Part shown: positions 21,188-34,625 of the stretch, piece by piece | Position numbering within the stretch: the first letter of the stretch is position 1 | How the letters are laid out: every line of letters begins with the position of its first letter | NCBI GenBank assembly: GCA_963513945.1 | Contig: OY740716.1 | Coordinates: forward strand, 222,485,157-222,549,156 | Source of the DNA: Hydrotaea diabolus | Taxonomy: Eukaryota; Arthropoda; Insecta; Diptera; Muscidae | DNA length: 64,000 nucleotides | Direction: 5' to 3' | The notes under the pieces: generated by a model | Databases searched by the model: none | Told to the model about the DNA's origin: nothing | Seen by the model: only the letters and a program-made list of their open reading frames with translations | Made by a program: the position numbers and the translations under genes

Positions 21188-22469
21188 CTTAGTAGGGACA
21201 TAAATACTGTTACACACATTTTATGCTGTAAAATAAGAAGTACTGAATGTTTTTTGACCAAATATTTTTTAATATATTTATTGATGCATATTGTATCCAA
21301 AAAGAATCTACTTAATCGAACTGTACGTCTTTTGCCTTTACACACGACTTAAGTCGCACTACCCAATCGCCCATAGCTGACCTAACCTCGTCCATTGGAA
21401 AATTGGCCACAGCTCGAACCAAAGCAGTCTTAAGAGATCCAATGTTGGGGGTATCTTTTGCGACAGACCTTGCCCTCTAAAACCGTCCACAATTTATAAT
21501 CCAATCGGTTCAAATCTTGACTGCCTGAGGGCCATTCTTCAGAAGAAATGAACGCTGGCAAATTGTTTCGAAGCCAGGCCTGGGAAGTTTTAGCTTTATG
21601 GGACGGCGCAGAATCCTGCTGGAAATCCATGGCTGGTTTTGGAACAGGGAACTGTTAAGAGGCTTCACAACAGCTTTCCAAAACGGTTTCTTGGTAAACT
21701 TTGGCCGATTTTTAGACTCCTTGTTCGCAGAAATGCAGGTTAGTGACCCCATCCTAAGAGACACTCCACCAAACCATGACTGAAGCTAAGTGATGACCCT
21801 TTTCCACCCTTGGGATCAGTTCAGAAGCTTCCTTAGATGACTTGTTAAATTTTTCCTGAACGGTAAACATTTTTTCATCGGTGAACAAAATTTTCTGTGC
21901 AAGTTATCAGCGTGCTTCACCAAAAGACGTTTGCATTTTTCAATCCTATTTTTTTTAAAGCTGCAGTCAATAAATGTCCGGCACGTCGCTTGAAAGTCCC
22001 AAGTCTTTTTTAATGATTCGACTCTGGGACTTTTTCGTGATATTCATCTCACGGGCCACGATTTTCTGTTTTCGGAGCGGATTTCTGTGAATTCTTGATT
22101 TAACGGCTTTGATGACATGCGGTGTTCGAACAGAGCGTGGCGGCCCGACCGGTGGCGGTCTTTTACATCTCCAGTCTCCTCAAACAGTTTATGCATCGGT
22201 AGACGAACATGCGGCTAATCCCTAGTGGCCGGAGCGTTTTGAAAATATCGCATTTTTTCATTTCACACTTGAAAAGCGCTATTACAGCGATACGGTTCTC
22301 ATTGTCTGACCACTCCATGATGAAAGTTGAAACAGTTTTAAAATCCCGTTACAGACAAAGGCTATAGAGGTTAGCTTTCAAAACCCATATGACATTAACG
22401 GGGTATGTTTAGTTCTACTATTGAAATGGGTGTGTTCAATGTTTTAACATAGTTTATGTCCCTACTAAG
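21188..22469 (-). mobile_element. maT-like (DD37D) mariner S
   Basis: CTTAGTAGGGACATAAATAC at left and TTTATGTCCCTACTAAG at right, flanked by TA; 1282 bp. The minus strand opens MEWSDNENRIAVIALFKCEM, then an HTH, KILFTDEKMFTV (first Asp), KSSKEASELIPRVEKGHH, ASVMVWW, FCEQGVK, and MDFQQDSAPSHKAKTSQAWL (second Asp) to WPSGSQDLNRLDYKLW (third Asp). 37 residues separate the last two Asp, the spacing of the maT clade rather than of true mariners (34) or rosa (41). Multiple frameshifts and stops make it a pseudogene. Confidence 0.85.
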
Positions 22470-22870
22470 TATAATGAAGGGATCGTCCAAATCACTACTA
22501 CCCCACCTCTGCAGGTCAGGAGTGATCTCAATGATCTAGAGATAGAGGTCCAAGGGTACAAGCGAGGACATCTCGATAAATGGGCTTATCTGGCAGGTCG
22601 GACCTCGGGTCTGATTCACTCTTGTGCAATCGCAAAAACTATCAACAACTTCAAAGTAAATGCCATCCATGCTCGAAGACCACCCTCCAAAGGTAGTAGG
22701 CGAGGCTATCTGGACCAGAGTAATATGGGTTCAGTTGAGATCTAGCTGGTGAAGTTAATTCATACTAGGCTCGATTTGAGCGGAGTGTCTCAAACACATG
22801 TCCCGCATGTCACTACATCTAGCCTGTGGACACCCCCAGTCTATGTCGCCACCTTTCTGATCCTAAACTC
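22470..22870 (+). pseudogene. Possible LINE C-terminal fragment
   Basis: The plus strand gives IHTRLDLSGVSQTHV and SSLWTPPVYVATFLIL, which resembles the C-terminal Leu-Trp-Thr-x-Pro-V-x-V-A-x-F-L tail found after the reverse transcriptase in several Jockey-group LINEs. The segment just upstream (GYKRGHLDKWAYLAGRTSGL) is open but unrecognised. Weak evidence only. Confidence 0.35.
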
Positions 22871-24189
22871 CAGCTCAACAAAGCCAGCGCCACAAGATGG
22901 CCGTAACGGACAGACTCAACTGCACAGCTACCACAGCAACCAACGGTCATATTCTCCGTACATACGTGGCCGATATCGACATCGCCAGAGAGATGGTGCC
23001 AGATGTACCTTTTGCACTTACTGGAATTCTTTTACTGGTATATCCGAGGAAAAAATACAAACATATGTACATATGTTTGGTTGGCAGTGAAAATGTTGCC
23101 ACAAAAGTAAGACAACACTATTAAATCTGGCAATTTCGAGGTTTTGCGCAAGCGTATCTATCTCGGGCCGAGATTAATAATGAGAAGAAATGCAGCAGCT
23201 CAACTAAGTACTGTAGCTTAGAACTAGAGCTTCGGAATACAAAAATACCCTTGTTTAAAGATCAAAAAAAAAATATTGGACCTTGGAGATCAAAGAAAAT
23301 AAAATGCATATGGTTTGGTTCTAGATTGGGCTTTTCTTTGTCAGCGTTATTAAACACATATTATGCTTCAACTATGTTATATCCCCGAAACCGAGACGTG
23401 AGAAATCAAGAACAATTCAACACATTTCCTTCTCCATGGACTTCATTCTTACAAAATACAGCATTTATCATCCTCTCTCTTTTGTATATTTCCTCTATAA
23501 GTACTTCTCATTTTCTTTCTTTCGGTCGGTCGTTTTTCATCAACAACAACTGAAACGCATTTATCATTCTCTGATGCATTTGTTTCGATTCTCCTTTAGT
23601 CTCGTGCCACCTAAAAGTGATATTTCTTTTAAATATGGAAATATTTATGAACTTCCTATACTATGATCATAACACTTTAGCCTTTTTCGCCCTGACGGCA
23701 TTTACCCAGCTATGTGATGATACAATTATGATCCTCTTTGCCTGAGTTTCTTTTATTTTTATTCTCGCTATCCCTAAACTGTCTGGTAATTTAATTATTG
23801 CATATTTATTTATTATTTCTTTCTTTCTTTCTTATTTTCTGTATTTATTTTCACGTATTGACAACTTTATGTTCATAATCCTTTTATGGAAAAATCATTA
23901 AAATAGCTGTGTGTGTTTGAAAAATAACCATAAAATTTCTGTCTCGCCATACAAAAGGTAACGACATCTCAAGCGGGTGGAGTGCGTGGCAAACTTCTGA
24001 TGTATGTGAGAGGCCTATGCTATAATCAACTCAAATATGTTTTTTTTTTAAATTTACTGCGGAGGGGAGGAGAGCTGAATTTTCGATTCACAATAAGGAA
24101 TGTATTACAATGGGTTGCCAGTTTAAAGGACTCTGATATCCAAATCGCGTAATTAAATAAATTAAGAAACCTTTTTTTTAACAAAAAAT
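22871..24189. other. Unassigned spacer
   Basis: No domain. T/C-rich tracts including CTTTCTTTCTTTCTT near 23818. Confidence 0.4.
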
Positions 24190-25932
24190 AACAAAACAGT
24201 AAGAAAATCGTAAGTCGGGCGTGGCCGACTACGAGATACCCTAAACCACTGTGATATAAAAAGACTTAAGCACTTCTGCCTGGAGCTTGGGCAAGGTCGG
24301 ACTTAATATGTTACTATTCATTTTTTTCTTATAACGCACCATTCAAATTTGAGCGTGAAAGGGTATAATTTGCAGCTTTTAGATCTGCAGAATCTTAAAT
24401 CAAAAAAAACCTACGTGTGGGGCTTATCGCAAACATTAACCGATACGGTCTAATGTTACGGGTCATGCGTTTTAGCCGCTCGTAACGCTTTATGTGAAAT
24501 TTGGTACTAATCGGATATAAATGTGGCTTCTAAGCTAACATATTCTAAAATCAGGCAGGACCATGGTCCTGCATGGACCATGGTCGACCATGGTGTGGCG
24601 ATATACAGGGTGGAGCGCGTAATTTTGCTTATTTGGGAATGAAATAAAAAAATTACAAACCTTAGAAAAATTTGTTTTATATTTTGATTATATTGAGCAG
24701 TAAGGGAATTTTTATATTACAAAATTCAAAAAATTATAACCCTTAGAAAAATCCATTTTATATTTTAACTACATTAAATAGTTAGGGAATTTTTAAATTA
24801 TATAGCTTTAACTAGTGTATCTGGCATATGTTGACCTTCGCTATCTACACTCTGCTGCGTACGTTTTCTGAAGTTTTCATGAACTCCAACAATCATGTCG
24901 ACTGGTATTCTACCACTTTCAGCCTCAATATTGTTGATTAGGGGTTCCAAGCTGTTGGGACGGTTGATATACACCTTCGCCTTAAGGTAACCCCAAAGGA
25001 AAAAATCGCATGGGGCTAAGTCTGATGAGCGTGCCGGCTAGTTAAGATCTCCCCATAAGCCGACCAGGAAACATTTGCCTCAAACAATTCATGGTAACCC
25101 TCGCTGTGTATGCGGTGGCACCATCCTGTTGGAACCATGTATCCTCTAATTGCATTGCCTCAAGAGCCGGCTGAAAAAAAGTCTGAAAAAAAATCTGAAA
25201 GAGCAAGTGATTGCTTCCTAGCAGAGCGTTTCGGAGATTGCAGTACTTCTGCTCTAACTCTTTCGAAGTTTTGTGGTGTTGTAATCCTTCTCTATAGTCC
25301 CCTTCGTACACATGACACATTCCCTGCTGTTCCCAATTTACAATTGATTGCCGTCCAGAAACACATCCGCTTGCGGGAACAGCGAATTGTAAACGAAAAG
25401 CAAGCTGCACTGGAATAATCGAGTGCGCATTTGAAAAATACGTTTCAACACCTCACATTACCTCTTCTCACGTGTCCAATGCATGGAGGCAACTGAAAGG
25501 CAGACGAATACAAACTTCCCGTCAGCCACTTTAAACCATGCCAATCTCGTTTCTCTTCGACCACCAGTGCCGCCACAGTCTGCAGTGCAAAAAAAAAACA
25601 AATTGCGGAGCTCCACCCTGTACAAATAAATTTACCTTGGTGGTCCAATTTCACTACAGTTCATGAAGGGCGCTGACAACGTAGCATGTAAAATTTGGGT
25701 AGGATTAGGTGTAGTTTGTTGGTTCTAGAGCTGCAGAACCTCAAATCGGGAGGGATCTTTTGTCGGCAGCTATTCGAAACATTGACCAATATGTTTAAAG
25801 TTCACAGGTAACGCTTTCAGCGAAATTCGGGCAGAATCTGGTAGGGCATATGGCTTCAAGAGCTGTAGGTTCTGAAATTGGAAAGGACCTTTGTATGACA
25901 GCTATACGAAAATATTGGTCTAGGTGGTCCTG
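24190..25932. repeat. Dispersed fly repeat (GGGCGTGGCCGAC type), split by mariner A2
   Basis: AAGTCGGGCGTGGCCGACTA at 24211 opens a repeat like the one at 53556. Parts recur: GCAGAATCTTAAATC-, ATTAACCGATA- and GAACCTCAAATC-like phrases at 24390, 25735 and 26990. A2 (24606-25620) lies inside it. Non-coding. This kind of repeat is very abundant between genes in calyptrate flies; the source element is not identifiable here. Confidence 0.55.
24606..25620 (-). mobile_element. Mariner family A, copy 2 (rosa-type)
   Basis: CAGGGTGGAGCGCGTAATTT at left and GCTCCACCCTG at right with TA both sides. The minus strand carries the HTH region (FRLQFAVPASGCVSGRQSIV, NWEQQGMC), then a deletion that removes the first catalytic Asp block, EDTWFQQDGATAYTARVTMN (second Asp) and, after a shift, GDLN (WP) ARSSDLAPCDFFLWGYLK-like sequence with the third Asp, 41 residues on. 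Right-hand C-terminus ends in the 24850 region. 1015 bp. Inactive. Confidence 0.9.
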
Positions 25933-26914
25933 CACGCAGAAAAAAAGTATGGTTGTGATGACAATATTCGAAGAGGATAATACTATTGTTGGGTATATGG
26001 TTGTGCTACAACAATATTATGGTCCGCACAACAATAGTATGATTCAAATACAACCATACTATGATCCTCACAACAATAGTATGATTCACACATAACCATA
26101 CTATGATCCCAACAACCATAGTATGATTCACACTCAACCATACTATGATCTCCACAACCATAGTATGATTCACACTCAACCATACTATGATCTCCACAAC
26201 CATAGTATGATCCTCACAACCCTAGTATGTTTCATATACAACCATAGTATGGTCCTCACAACCATATTATGATTCACACGCAACAATGTTATTATCCCTA
26301 CAACCATAGTATGATCACACACAATTATACTATGGCCCCAACATAATTTATTAGAATTGGTTTAAGTTGTCAACAACAGATTTGAATTATGAAAATTATT
26401 CAAAAAAATACATTAAATTCAAAATAAGAGGAGTGATTTATTTCACAGTAGAAAAAATGAGTTTAAATAAACGTAAGCGTTTTTATTTAAAAATATTTCA
26501 GATAAACAAAGCCAAAGCAGCTTGTTTAAAAAAAATTAATTCCGATAAAAAAGTACTATTATTGCATTAGATCCGTAGCAATAACATTTGTTTTTAAAAG
26601 CATATTTAAATGAAGAAAAATTACAATCATACAGTATGATTGCCGTAATCATATCATTGTTAACATAAAACGCAAAACAAAATACTTTTGTCGCACTAAC
26701 CATATTTATATTGTTGCTATAACCATATTTTCATTTTTAAATTTGGCAATAATACTATTGTTACATTTCAACAATATTAATATTGCAGCAATTATACTAT
26801 TGTGAAAAATAAATTTAGTTAACAATGCTATGGTTGCGATGAACATACTTTTGTTGTGGAGAACATATTATTATTGCCGTGACCATGTAGTAACCATGTT
26901 TATTCTCTGCGTGT
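25933..26914. mobile_element. Y element, copy 2, complete ends
   Basis: CACGCAGAAAAAAAGTATGG at left; the right end reads AACCATGTTTATTCTCTGCG, whose complement begins CGCAGAGAATAAACATGGTT, so the termini are inverted repeats. The left third is a tandem array built on a 42-bp unit (CAACCATACTATGATCTCCA plus CAACCATAGTATGATTCACAC-like half). The middle is unique AT-rich sequence shared with copy 3. Near the right end, GAACATATTATTATTGCCGT holds three TTA/AAT triplets. Inserted in the fly repeat. Orientation is opposite to copies 1 and 3. No ORF. Confidence 0.8.
25979..26345. repeat. 42-bp minisatellite of CATACTATG/CATAGTATG palindromes in Y2
   Basis: Three nearly exact 42-bp units run from about 26075 to 26205, with more diverged ones on both sides. 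Each unit is two 21-bp halves containing ACCATACTATGATC or ACCATAGTATGATT, so each half carries a short self-complementary core. A related array lies at 30830-31130 in Y3. Confidence 0.85.
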
Positions 26915-27128
26915 GTTTCATCACATTTAAATAATCGTCGCTCAAACGTAACATGCAAGTTTTGGGCGTGATTAGGTATATTTTGTGAATCCTAAAGCTC
27001 CAGGACCTCAAGGCAGAAGGGACCTTTGTGTGGACGATTTTCGAAAACAGGGACCGAAATGGTCTAATAATACAGGACATGGATATTGGTCGTTTGTAAA
27101 TCTCCATGTGAAATTTGGTAGGAATGAT

Positions 27129-27334
27129 CTGCCTAAGGGTAAAAAATGGACAACATCTGAGCATCGAATGAGACCGATCCCATGCCTCAAAAGTGGTCCC
27201 TTCCAGAGATAAGCGCGTTTTATGAAAGTGAAGTCAGCGATTCTAGGCGCAAATAGAAAGGGACCTAATCTTTAAAATGGCTCTCCTGAACAAAACTGGG
27301 TTTTAACCTTAGGTCCCTTTCTATTTTGCGCGTC
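27129..27334 (+). mobile_element. TGTGAC MITE, 5'-truncated monomer
   Basis: Enters the family within CTAAGGGTAAAAAATGGACA (with the T-rich interior lost), continues through GCGCGTTTTATGAAAGTGAA and ends TTTTGCGCGTC without the last CACA. The left terminus is absent, adjoining a fly-repeat segment (26935-27128). Confidence 0.85.
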
Positions 27335-27519
27335 TTTTATAAAGGCTAAGTTTGGGCAAAATTAATTGAGCGATGAGCAAACGATATAAATCTCTTTTAA
27401 ATTTTTTCCTGTCTTTAAATGTGAATTTAATAAAAGTGGCTCCAGATTAAGGACGCATATTCTAATTTAGTTCTAACTAAAGACGTATAAACTACCTTTA
27501 CTGTGTATGGACCCTCAAA

Positions 27520-27958
27520 ATCTCTACAATTCTTTTTAATAAAAGCTAACAGTGAGTATGCTTTTGGTACAATAGAATTTTATGATATGCGAATGTAAAC
27601 ATTGAATCAAATATTACCCCTAAATCAACAATTTCATCAGCCTTAACTAGTTTATGATCATTAAGAATTTAGTCATATATAACCGAATTCCTGCATTTAA
27701 AATATGAAACCTTGAAACATTTCTTAACATTCATTTCCAGAAAATTCTCCGAACACCATTTAGCAATACTCAGTACATCATTTTGCAAACGAAATTCATC
27801 TGTTATGGTTTGAATGCACAAAAATAATTTCAAACTATCGGCATGGAGCAACATTTTTGACCACTTTATACAAATATGTCATATATCATTAATAAAAAGA
27901 ATAAAGAGCAACGGGCCTAGAATACTTCCTTGAGGAACACCATAAGAAGCAATACTCA
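27520..27958 (-). pseudogene. Jockey-like LINE reverse transcriptase fragment (motif B onward)
   Basis: The minus strand reads SIASYGVPQGSILGPLLFIL then FINDI (RT motif B), LLHADSLKLFL (motif C, FADD decayed to HADS), VLSIAKWCSENFLEMNVKKC and DEIVDLGVIFDSMF. This is the palm-to-thumb part of a Jockey-clade RT. One internal stop follows FINDI. It abuts a different LINE fragment at 27959, in the same orientation. Confidence 0.85.
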
Positions 27959-28500
27959 GCATAATTGTGCAATAATCAGCATACGACACAACTTCAACGC
28001 CATCTGGTGGTGCATGAAGAGAGAGAGAGGTTAAATAGTGCCGGAGATATCGCCCCATCCTAGAGAACTCCCAGTTTTACTCTATTAGGCGGAAGGGGCG
28101 TTTCTGCGAAGTCCTCGAACAGATTGGCATGATTGACAGTGTCGAGTATGGTCAAGAGCCACAAGGGTTGTCCTGATGTTGGGATTTTTCTTCTTTGGCC
28201 GTTTTCCACAATGCATCAATTCCGGAACTTAAGTTGCACTGCTTTAGGTGATCTAGTAATTTATTCCGCTTATATTCGTTAACCAACCTACTGACGTCCG
28301 AGTTGAGATCCTTAATTCTAGGGTCAGCAGAGTTGGAACGGCGCATGTCATCACGCTCAACTGCGATTCCCACTGTCTATGCTGGCAAATATGGTCGTAT
28401 TTCGAGTATTCGAACACCAGAAATATGGCGAGCGTCGGCTGCGTTGATGCTGACCCGTAACTTCTTCTCGGCTACCCGAACATACGAGTGAATGGTAGAT
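27959..28500 (-). pseudogene. LINE remnant: endonuclease-RT linker plus motif A-C, collapsed
   Basis: From 28500 leftwards: VRVAEKKLRVSINAADARHI, a stop, GIAVERDDMRRSNSADPRIK, LNSDVSRLVNEYKRNKLLDH, a deletion, TTLVALDH with a shifted DTVNHANLFEDFAETPLPP (motif A), SPALFNLSLF (motif B) and LCRMLIIAQL/YADYCTI (motif C). The linker matches the plus-strand fragment at 3850-4060, so both derive from one LINE family. Frameshifts and a large deletion before motif A. Confidence 0.75.
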
Positions 28501-28992
28501 TAATAAAGTTAAGGTTGATGGCAATTTTGAAGGCATCCCTGAAGTACTTACATTCCATTCAACGGTTACTTATACACCATACAAACGTTGCACGATGGTG
28601 TATACTTATACGGTCTGGGGTTTTGTTCGATCCTGGCTCGGACCAGCTATAGTCGGATCTCGTATTTCGGGCAGTGCTGTTCTCACAACGTAAAATGGAC
28701 AAACTAAACAATGAGTCTTTGGATTGACCTTATTGAGTGCGTACCTTTGCCGCTAATGGTCCAGATTAATCTTTCCAGGTCGGAATGTTCGAACGTTCAA
28801 CACGCTTGTTGTATGCCGACCGTCGAGCATAACATATGCTCGATTTGATTTCTCTATCGAGAGGCTTATGGATATCGCGATATTTGAATCTCGTGCTTTT
28901 TTAAACAATGTTTTTTTTCCTACGTCGATAGCGATAATTTTTAGTCCATTGTTGAAAGTGTTAACATTCATTAACTTTTGACAGTCCGACCT
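28501..28992. other. Unassigned spacer
   Basis: No recognisable ORF. Contains GATATCGCGATATTTG near 28872, a short palindrome. Confidence 0.4.
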
Positions 28993-31160
<2,168 letters not shown>

Positions 31161-31217
31161 AAGACACGTACTTTGGTATTAAAATCTCCTGGAACGATTT
31201 CAATGTCTTGGCCAGAG

Positions 31218-31464
31218 CAGCTGTTGTATTTTGTTCAAGGCTCTTATGTATGTTTTTAGAACCATCGTCCTTATCTACCGTCGATGCAAAAATTAGGCTT
31301 TTATGGAAAAGTTAAACTTTTAAAGTCATATCAAAATCATTTTTGCCAGCATGGATTTCATTGGCAGAAATACAATTCTCGTATTTGATATTCTCTGCAG
31401 AGCACTTGTAATCCCACAAACCAAAAATACAGCCTCTTAAGTGGCAACCCTTGCTGTTAATAAA
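31218..31464. repeat. Segmental duplication, unit 1 (left flank of mariner A3)
   Basis: TTGTTCAAGGCTCTTATG through CTTGCTGTTAATAAATA matches 33582-33890 with substitutions and a few indels. In both places mariner A begins at the same TA, so flank and transposon were copied together. Non-coding. Confidence 0.85.
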
Positions 31465-31466
31465 TA

Positions 31467-32548
31467 CAGGGTGGAACGCGGATATTTGCTTTTTTCCACT
31501 GCAGGCTGTGGTGGCACTGTTGGTCGAAGGGAGTGGTGAGTGCGCGTGGCTTATGGTGGCTGACGGGAGATTTGTATTCGTCTGCCCTACAGTTGTTATC
31601 ATGCATTGGACACGCGAGGAGAGGTCATTTTTTGTTGAAGCGTATTTTTCACATGCGCACTCGATCAATGCAGTGCAGCGTGCTTTTCGTTAACGATTCG
31701 CGGTTTCCCCACTCAGGTGTGTTCCTGGTGAAACAAACCGAAGAGAACTGTCTTACAGTTGCCATCATGCATTGGATACTTGAGGAGAGGTCATTTTGTG
31801 TTGTAGCGTATTTTTCATATGCGCACTCGATCATTGCAGTGCAGCGTGCTTTTCGTTTATGATTCGCTGTTCCACCACGCGGATATGTTCCTGGTGAAAC
31901 AACCTCCAGAGAACTTCACCGGAGACCGCTGCACTCGGACCGCGACACTGTGTGGTGCGCCATATCACGAGTTGGCATCATTGGCCCTTTTTTCTCCAGG
32001 ATAATCGTCTTGCCGTAACTGTGAACTCCGATCGGTATGATACAGGATTTTTCAGCCGGCTCTTGAGACAATGCAATTAGAGGATACATGGTTCCAACAG
32101 GATAGTGCCACTGCACACAGCGAGGGTTACCATGAATTGTTTCAGGCAAATGTTTCCTGGACGGCTCATCTCTTTGATGGGGGATGTGACTGGCCGGCAC
32201 GATCACCATACTTAGCCCATTGCGATTTTTTCCTTTTAGGTTACCTAAAGTCGAAGGTGTATATCAACCGTCCCAACACCTTGGAAGACCTTATTAACAA
32301 TATCGAGGCAGAAATTGGCAGAATACCAGTCGACATGCTTGTTAGAGTTCATGAAAACTTTAAAAAACGTATGCAGCAGTGTGTAAATAGCGAATGTTGG
32401 CATTTTCCAGATACGAGTACATTATTTAAACCCATGCAATTTTAAAATTCCCTTACTATTCAATATAATTAAAATATAAACTACATTTTTCTTAGGTTCA
32501 TAATTTTTTTATTTTATTTCCAAATAAGCAAATTAGCGCTCCACCCTG
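31467..32548 (+). mobile_element. Mariner family A, copy 3 (rosa-type), with duplicated N-terminus
   Basis: CAGGGTGGAACGCGGATATT at left, GCGCTCCACCCTG at right, TA both sides, 1082 bp. The N-terminal HTH region occurs twice about 166 bp apart: MHWTREERSFFVEAYFSHAH from ATG 31601 and MHWILEERSFCVVAYFSYAH from ATG 31767. Then WCAISRVGIIGPFF-like sequence, EDTWFQQDSATAHSEGYHEL (second Asp) and SPYLAHCDFFLLGYLK (third Asp, 41 residues on; the usual PDLAP is PYLAH), to a C-terminus SECWHFPDTSTLF. The last 124 codons are open (32071-32445). The first catalytic block is deleted. Confidence 0.92.
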
Positions 32549-32550
32549 TA

Positions 32551-33520
32551 TATTGCTAGATATATGTCAAAACTATATTATTGCCTTCCCTCCCTTTACA
32601 CATCCCCTACCGCCGGCACACACTTTTCAGAACGTGTTAAATAACAGTTTGAGAACATAATTCTTTCTTTATAGAGAATTTGTTTTTTTTTTTGGTAATA
32701 AAAATTGTCGAGCTCGTGTGTCAATGGCATACATAAATTTCGATTCAGCTTGATATGGTTTTGAAAATTCACGGGCAATATTAAAAGATGGCGAGCAATG
32801 GAATCGACTCCGCCGGCACAGCTTGGAATGAAGGAACAACAAAATATTCATACAGATGTTTAAATACGAATACGAGTGTAATCGTAAAAAAATTATGACA
32901 AGCACTGAGGTTGACGCCGATGCCGAGGATGAATGAATGCTGAATTCCAAAAACCCCCATTCAAGGGGCCTGATGAGCGTGCGAGCGAGAATTTTTATGA
33001 CCATTTTTAGGTGACTCGTGAATATTTTTCGGCACAATTTATTTGCTTTTGTTTAAATTAAATTGTTTGGCGTAGCTTTACTTTGCTCTGCCTCGTCTGC
33101 TTCGTTGTATTCTCTCGAATCTGTTGGATTTGGGTTAATTGACTGAGCTGACTGGGTGACTGTGCGTGCGGCTGTATCAGCCGTCGCCATTGGCTGCGGC
33201 GGTGCGTGTTGTTTCTCTTTCGTTCTATCGTCGCAATCGGTGGTTTGTAAGAAATCTCACGAATTAACCATAAAAATACTTTTTCGTTTATTTTTTTCAT
33301 TTTAATTTGGCAAAAGAGTAAAGTATGCCTTCTTTTTTAGTGTTTTGGTGCTCGGAAATTTTATGCAATCGCTGAAATTTAATAAAGTTGTTTGCCGCAT
33401 GTGGCGTGCAGCAAGCAATCTCAATTAGTGGCAAGAGGCCATAAAAGTATTGAGGCCTTACATCATTGGATAAGCAGGATGAGAAGCTGATATTTGGGAG
33501 CAAACAATTTATATTGACAT
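32551..33520. other. Unassigned spacer
   Basis: Several ORFs around 100 codons (for example 32669-33037 minus) but without recognisable domains or codon periodicity I can defend. Includes a G/T- and C/G-richer patch at 33110-33230. Confidence 0.4.
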
Positions 33521-33581
33521 ATGTCGATGGTTTACTAATCGCCTGAAAACTGTTTTTCAGCTTTATTGCAGACGATGTGAA

Positions 33582-33888
33582 TTTATTTTTGTTCAAGGCT
33601 CTTATGAAAGTTATCTTTAGTCTCATCGTCCTTATCTACCGCCGATGCAAAAATTAGAGTTTTATAGAAAAATGAAGCCTTTTACTCAAGAAGTCATAGT
33701 GTGAGCTCAGAGAGTCCTGTTTTATATTCACACTAAAGTCATATCAAAATCAATTTTGCCAGTATGGATTGCATATTGATTGCATTGGGAGAAATACAAT
33801 TCTCGTTATTGATATTCTCTGCAGAGCACTTGTAATCCCACCAACCGAAAACTGATCCTCTTAAGTGGCAACCCTTGCTGTTAATAAA
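33582..33888. repeat. Segmental duplication, unit 2 (left flank of mariner A4)
   Basis: Counterpart of 31218-31464, with a 50-60 bp block near 33680-33735 absent from unit 1. The stretch just upstream (GGTTTACTAATCGCCTGAAA, from 33529) recurs at 34567, immediately after the truncated A4. Confidence 0.85.
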
Positions 33889-33890
33889 TA

Positions 33891-34560
33891 CAGGGTGGAG
33901 CGCGGAAATTTGCTTTTTTCCACAGCAGGCTGTGGCGACACTGTTGGTCGAAGGGAGTGGAGAGTGTGCGTGGCTTATAGTGGCTGACGGGAGATTTATA
34001 CTCGTATTTGTATTCGTTGCCATCATGAATTGGACATGCGAGGAGAGGTAATTTTTTGTTGAAGATTATTTTTCAAATACGCACTCTATCATTGCAGTGC
34101 AGCGTGCTTTTCGTTTATGATTCGCTGTTCTCAAAACGTGGACGTGTTCCTGGTGAAACAAACCCCGGAGAACTGCCTTACAGTTCGTGCATTGGACACG
34201 TGAGGGGAGGTCATTTTGTGTTGAAGCGTATTTTTCATATGCGCACTCGATCATTGCAGTGCAGCGTGCTTTTCGTTTACGATTCGCTGTTCCCCAACAA
34301 ACCCCAGAGAACTGCACCCAGACCTCTGCATTCGGACTGCGTTACTGTGTGATGCGCCATATCACGAGTTGGCATCATTGGCCCTTATTTTTCTCCAGGA
34401 TAATCGTCTTGCCGTAACTGTGAACTCCGAACGGTATTGACTATAATACAGGATTTGTTTTCAGCCGGCTCTTGAGACAATGCAATTAGAGGATACATGG
34501 TTCCAACAGGACAGTGCCACTGCACACACACAGCGTTACCATGAATTGCTTGAGGCAAAT
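33891..34560 (+). mobile_element. Mariner family A, copy 4, 3'-truncated
   Basis: Begins CAGGGTGGAGCGCGGAAATT at the same flank position as copy 3 and shares its duplicated N-terminal region (34025 and 34187, 162 bp apart). It stops after CCAACAGGACAGTGCCACTG and GAGGCAAAT, just past the second catalytic Asp, where it meets a repeat of 33524-33590. No right terminus. Confidence 0.88.
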
Positions 34561-34562
34561 GA

Positions 34563-34625
34563 CTATGGTTTACTAATCGCCTGAAAACAGTTTTTCAGCT
34601 TTATTGAAGACGATGTGAATTTATT
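34563..34625 (+). repeat. Short duplicated block closing the A4 truncation
   Basis: ATGGTTTACTAATCGCCTGA and the following 45 bp repeat 33526-33590 with a few differences. It therefore flanks the A4-bearing unit on both sides as a direct repeat about 1040 bp apart. Confidence 0.85.

Noticed and set aside
23251..23666. Plus-strand ORFs of 76-100 codons with hydrophobic Phe/Ser-rich stretches
   Set aside because: Composition follows the T-rich DNA; no start context or domain.
24553..24597. Cluster of short CCATGG palindromes (CAGGACCATGGTCCTG and neighbours) as an operator
   Set aside because: Lies within a dispersed repeat; no gene to regulate and sister repeats were not seen to keep it.
25979..26345. 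Regularly spaced 42-bp units, superficially CRISPR-like
   Set aside because: Spacers are themselves repeats, the genome is eukaryotic, and the array is inside a Y element.
32669..33626. Three adjacent minus-strand ORFs of 80-122 codons that might be a small host gene
   Set aside because: No domain, no plausible splice linkage and biased composition; treated as chance ORFs.
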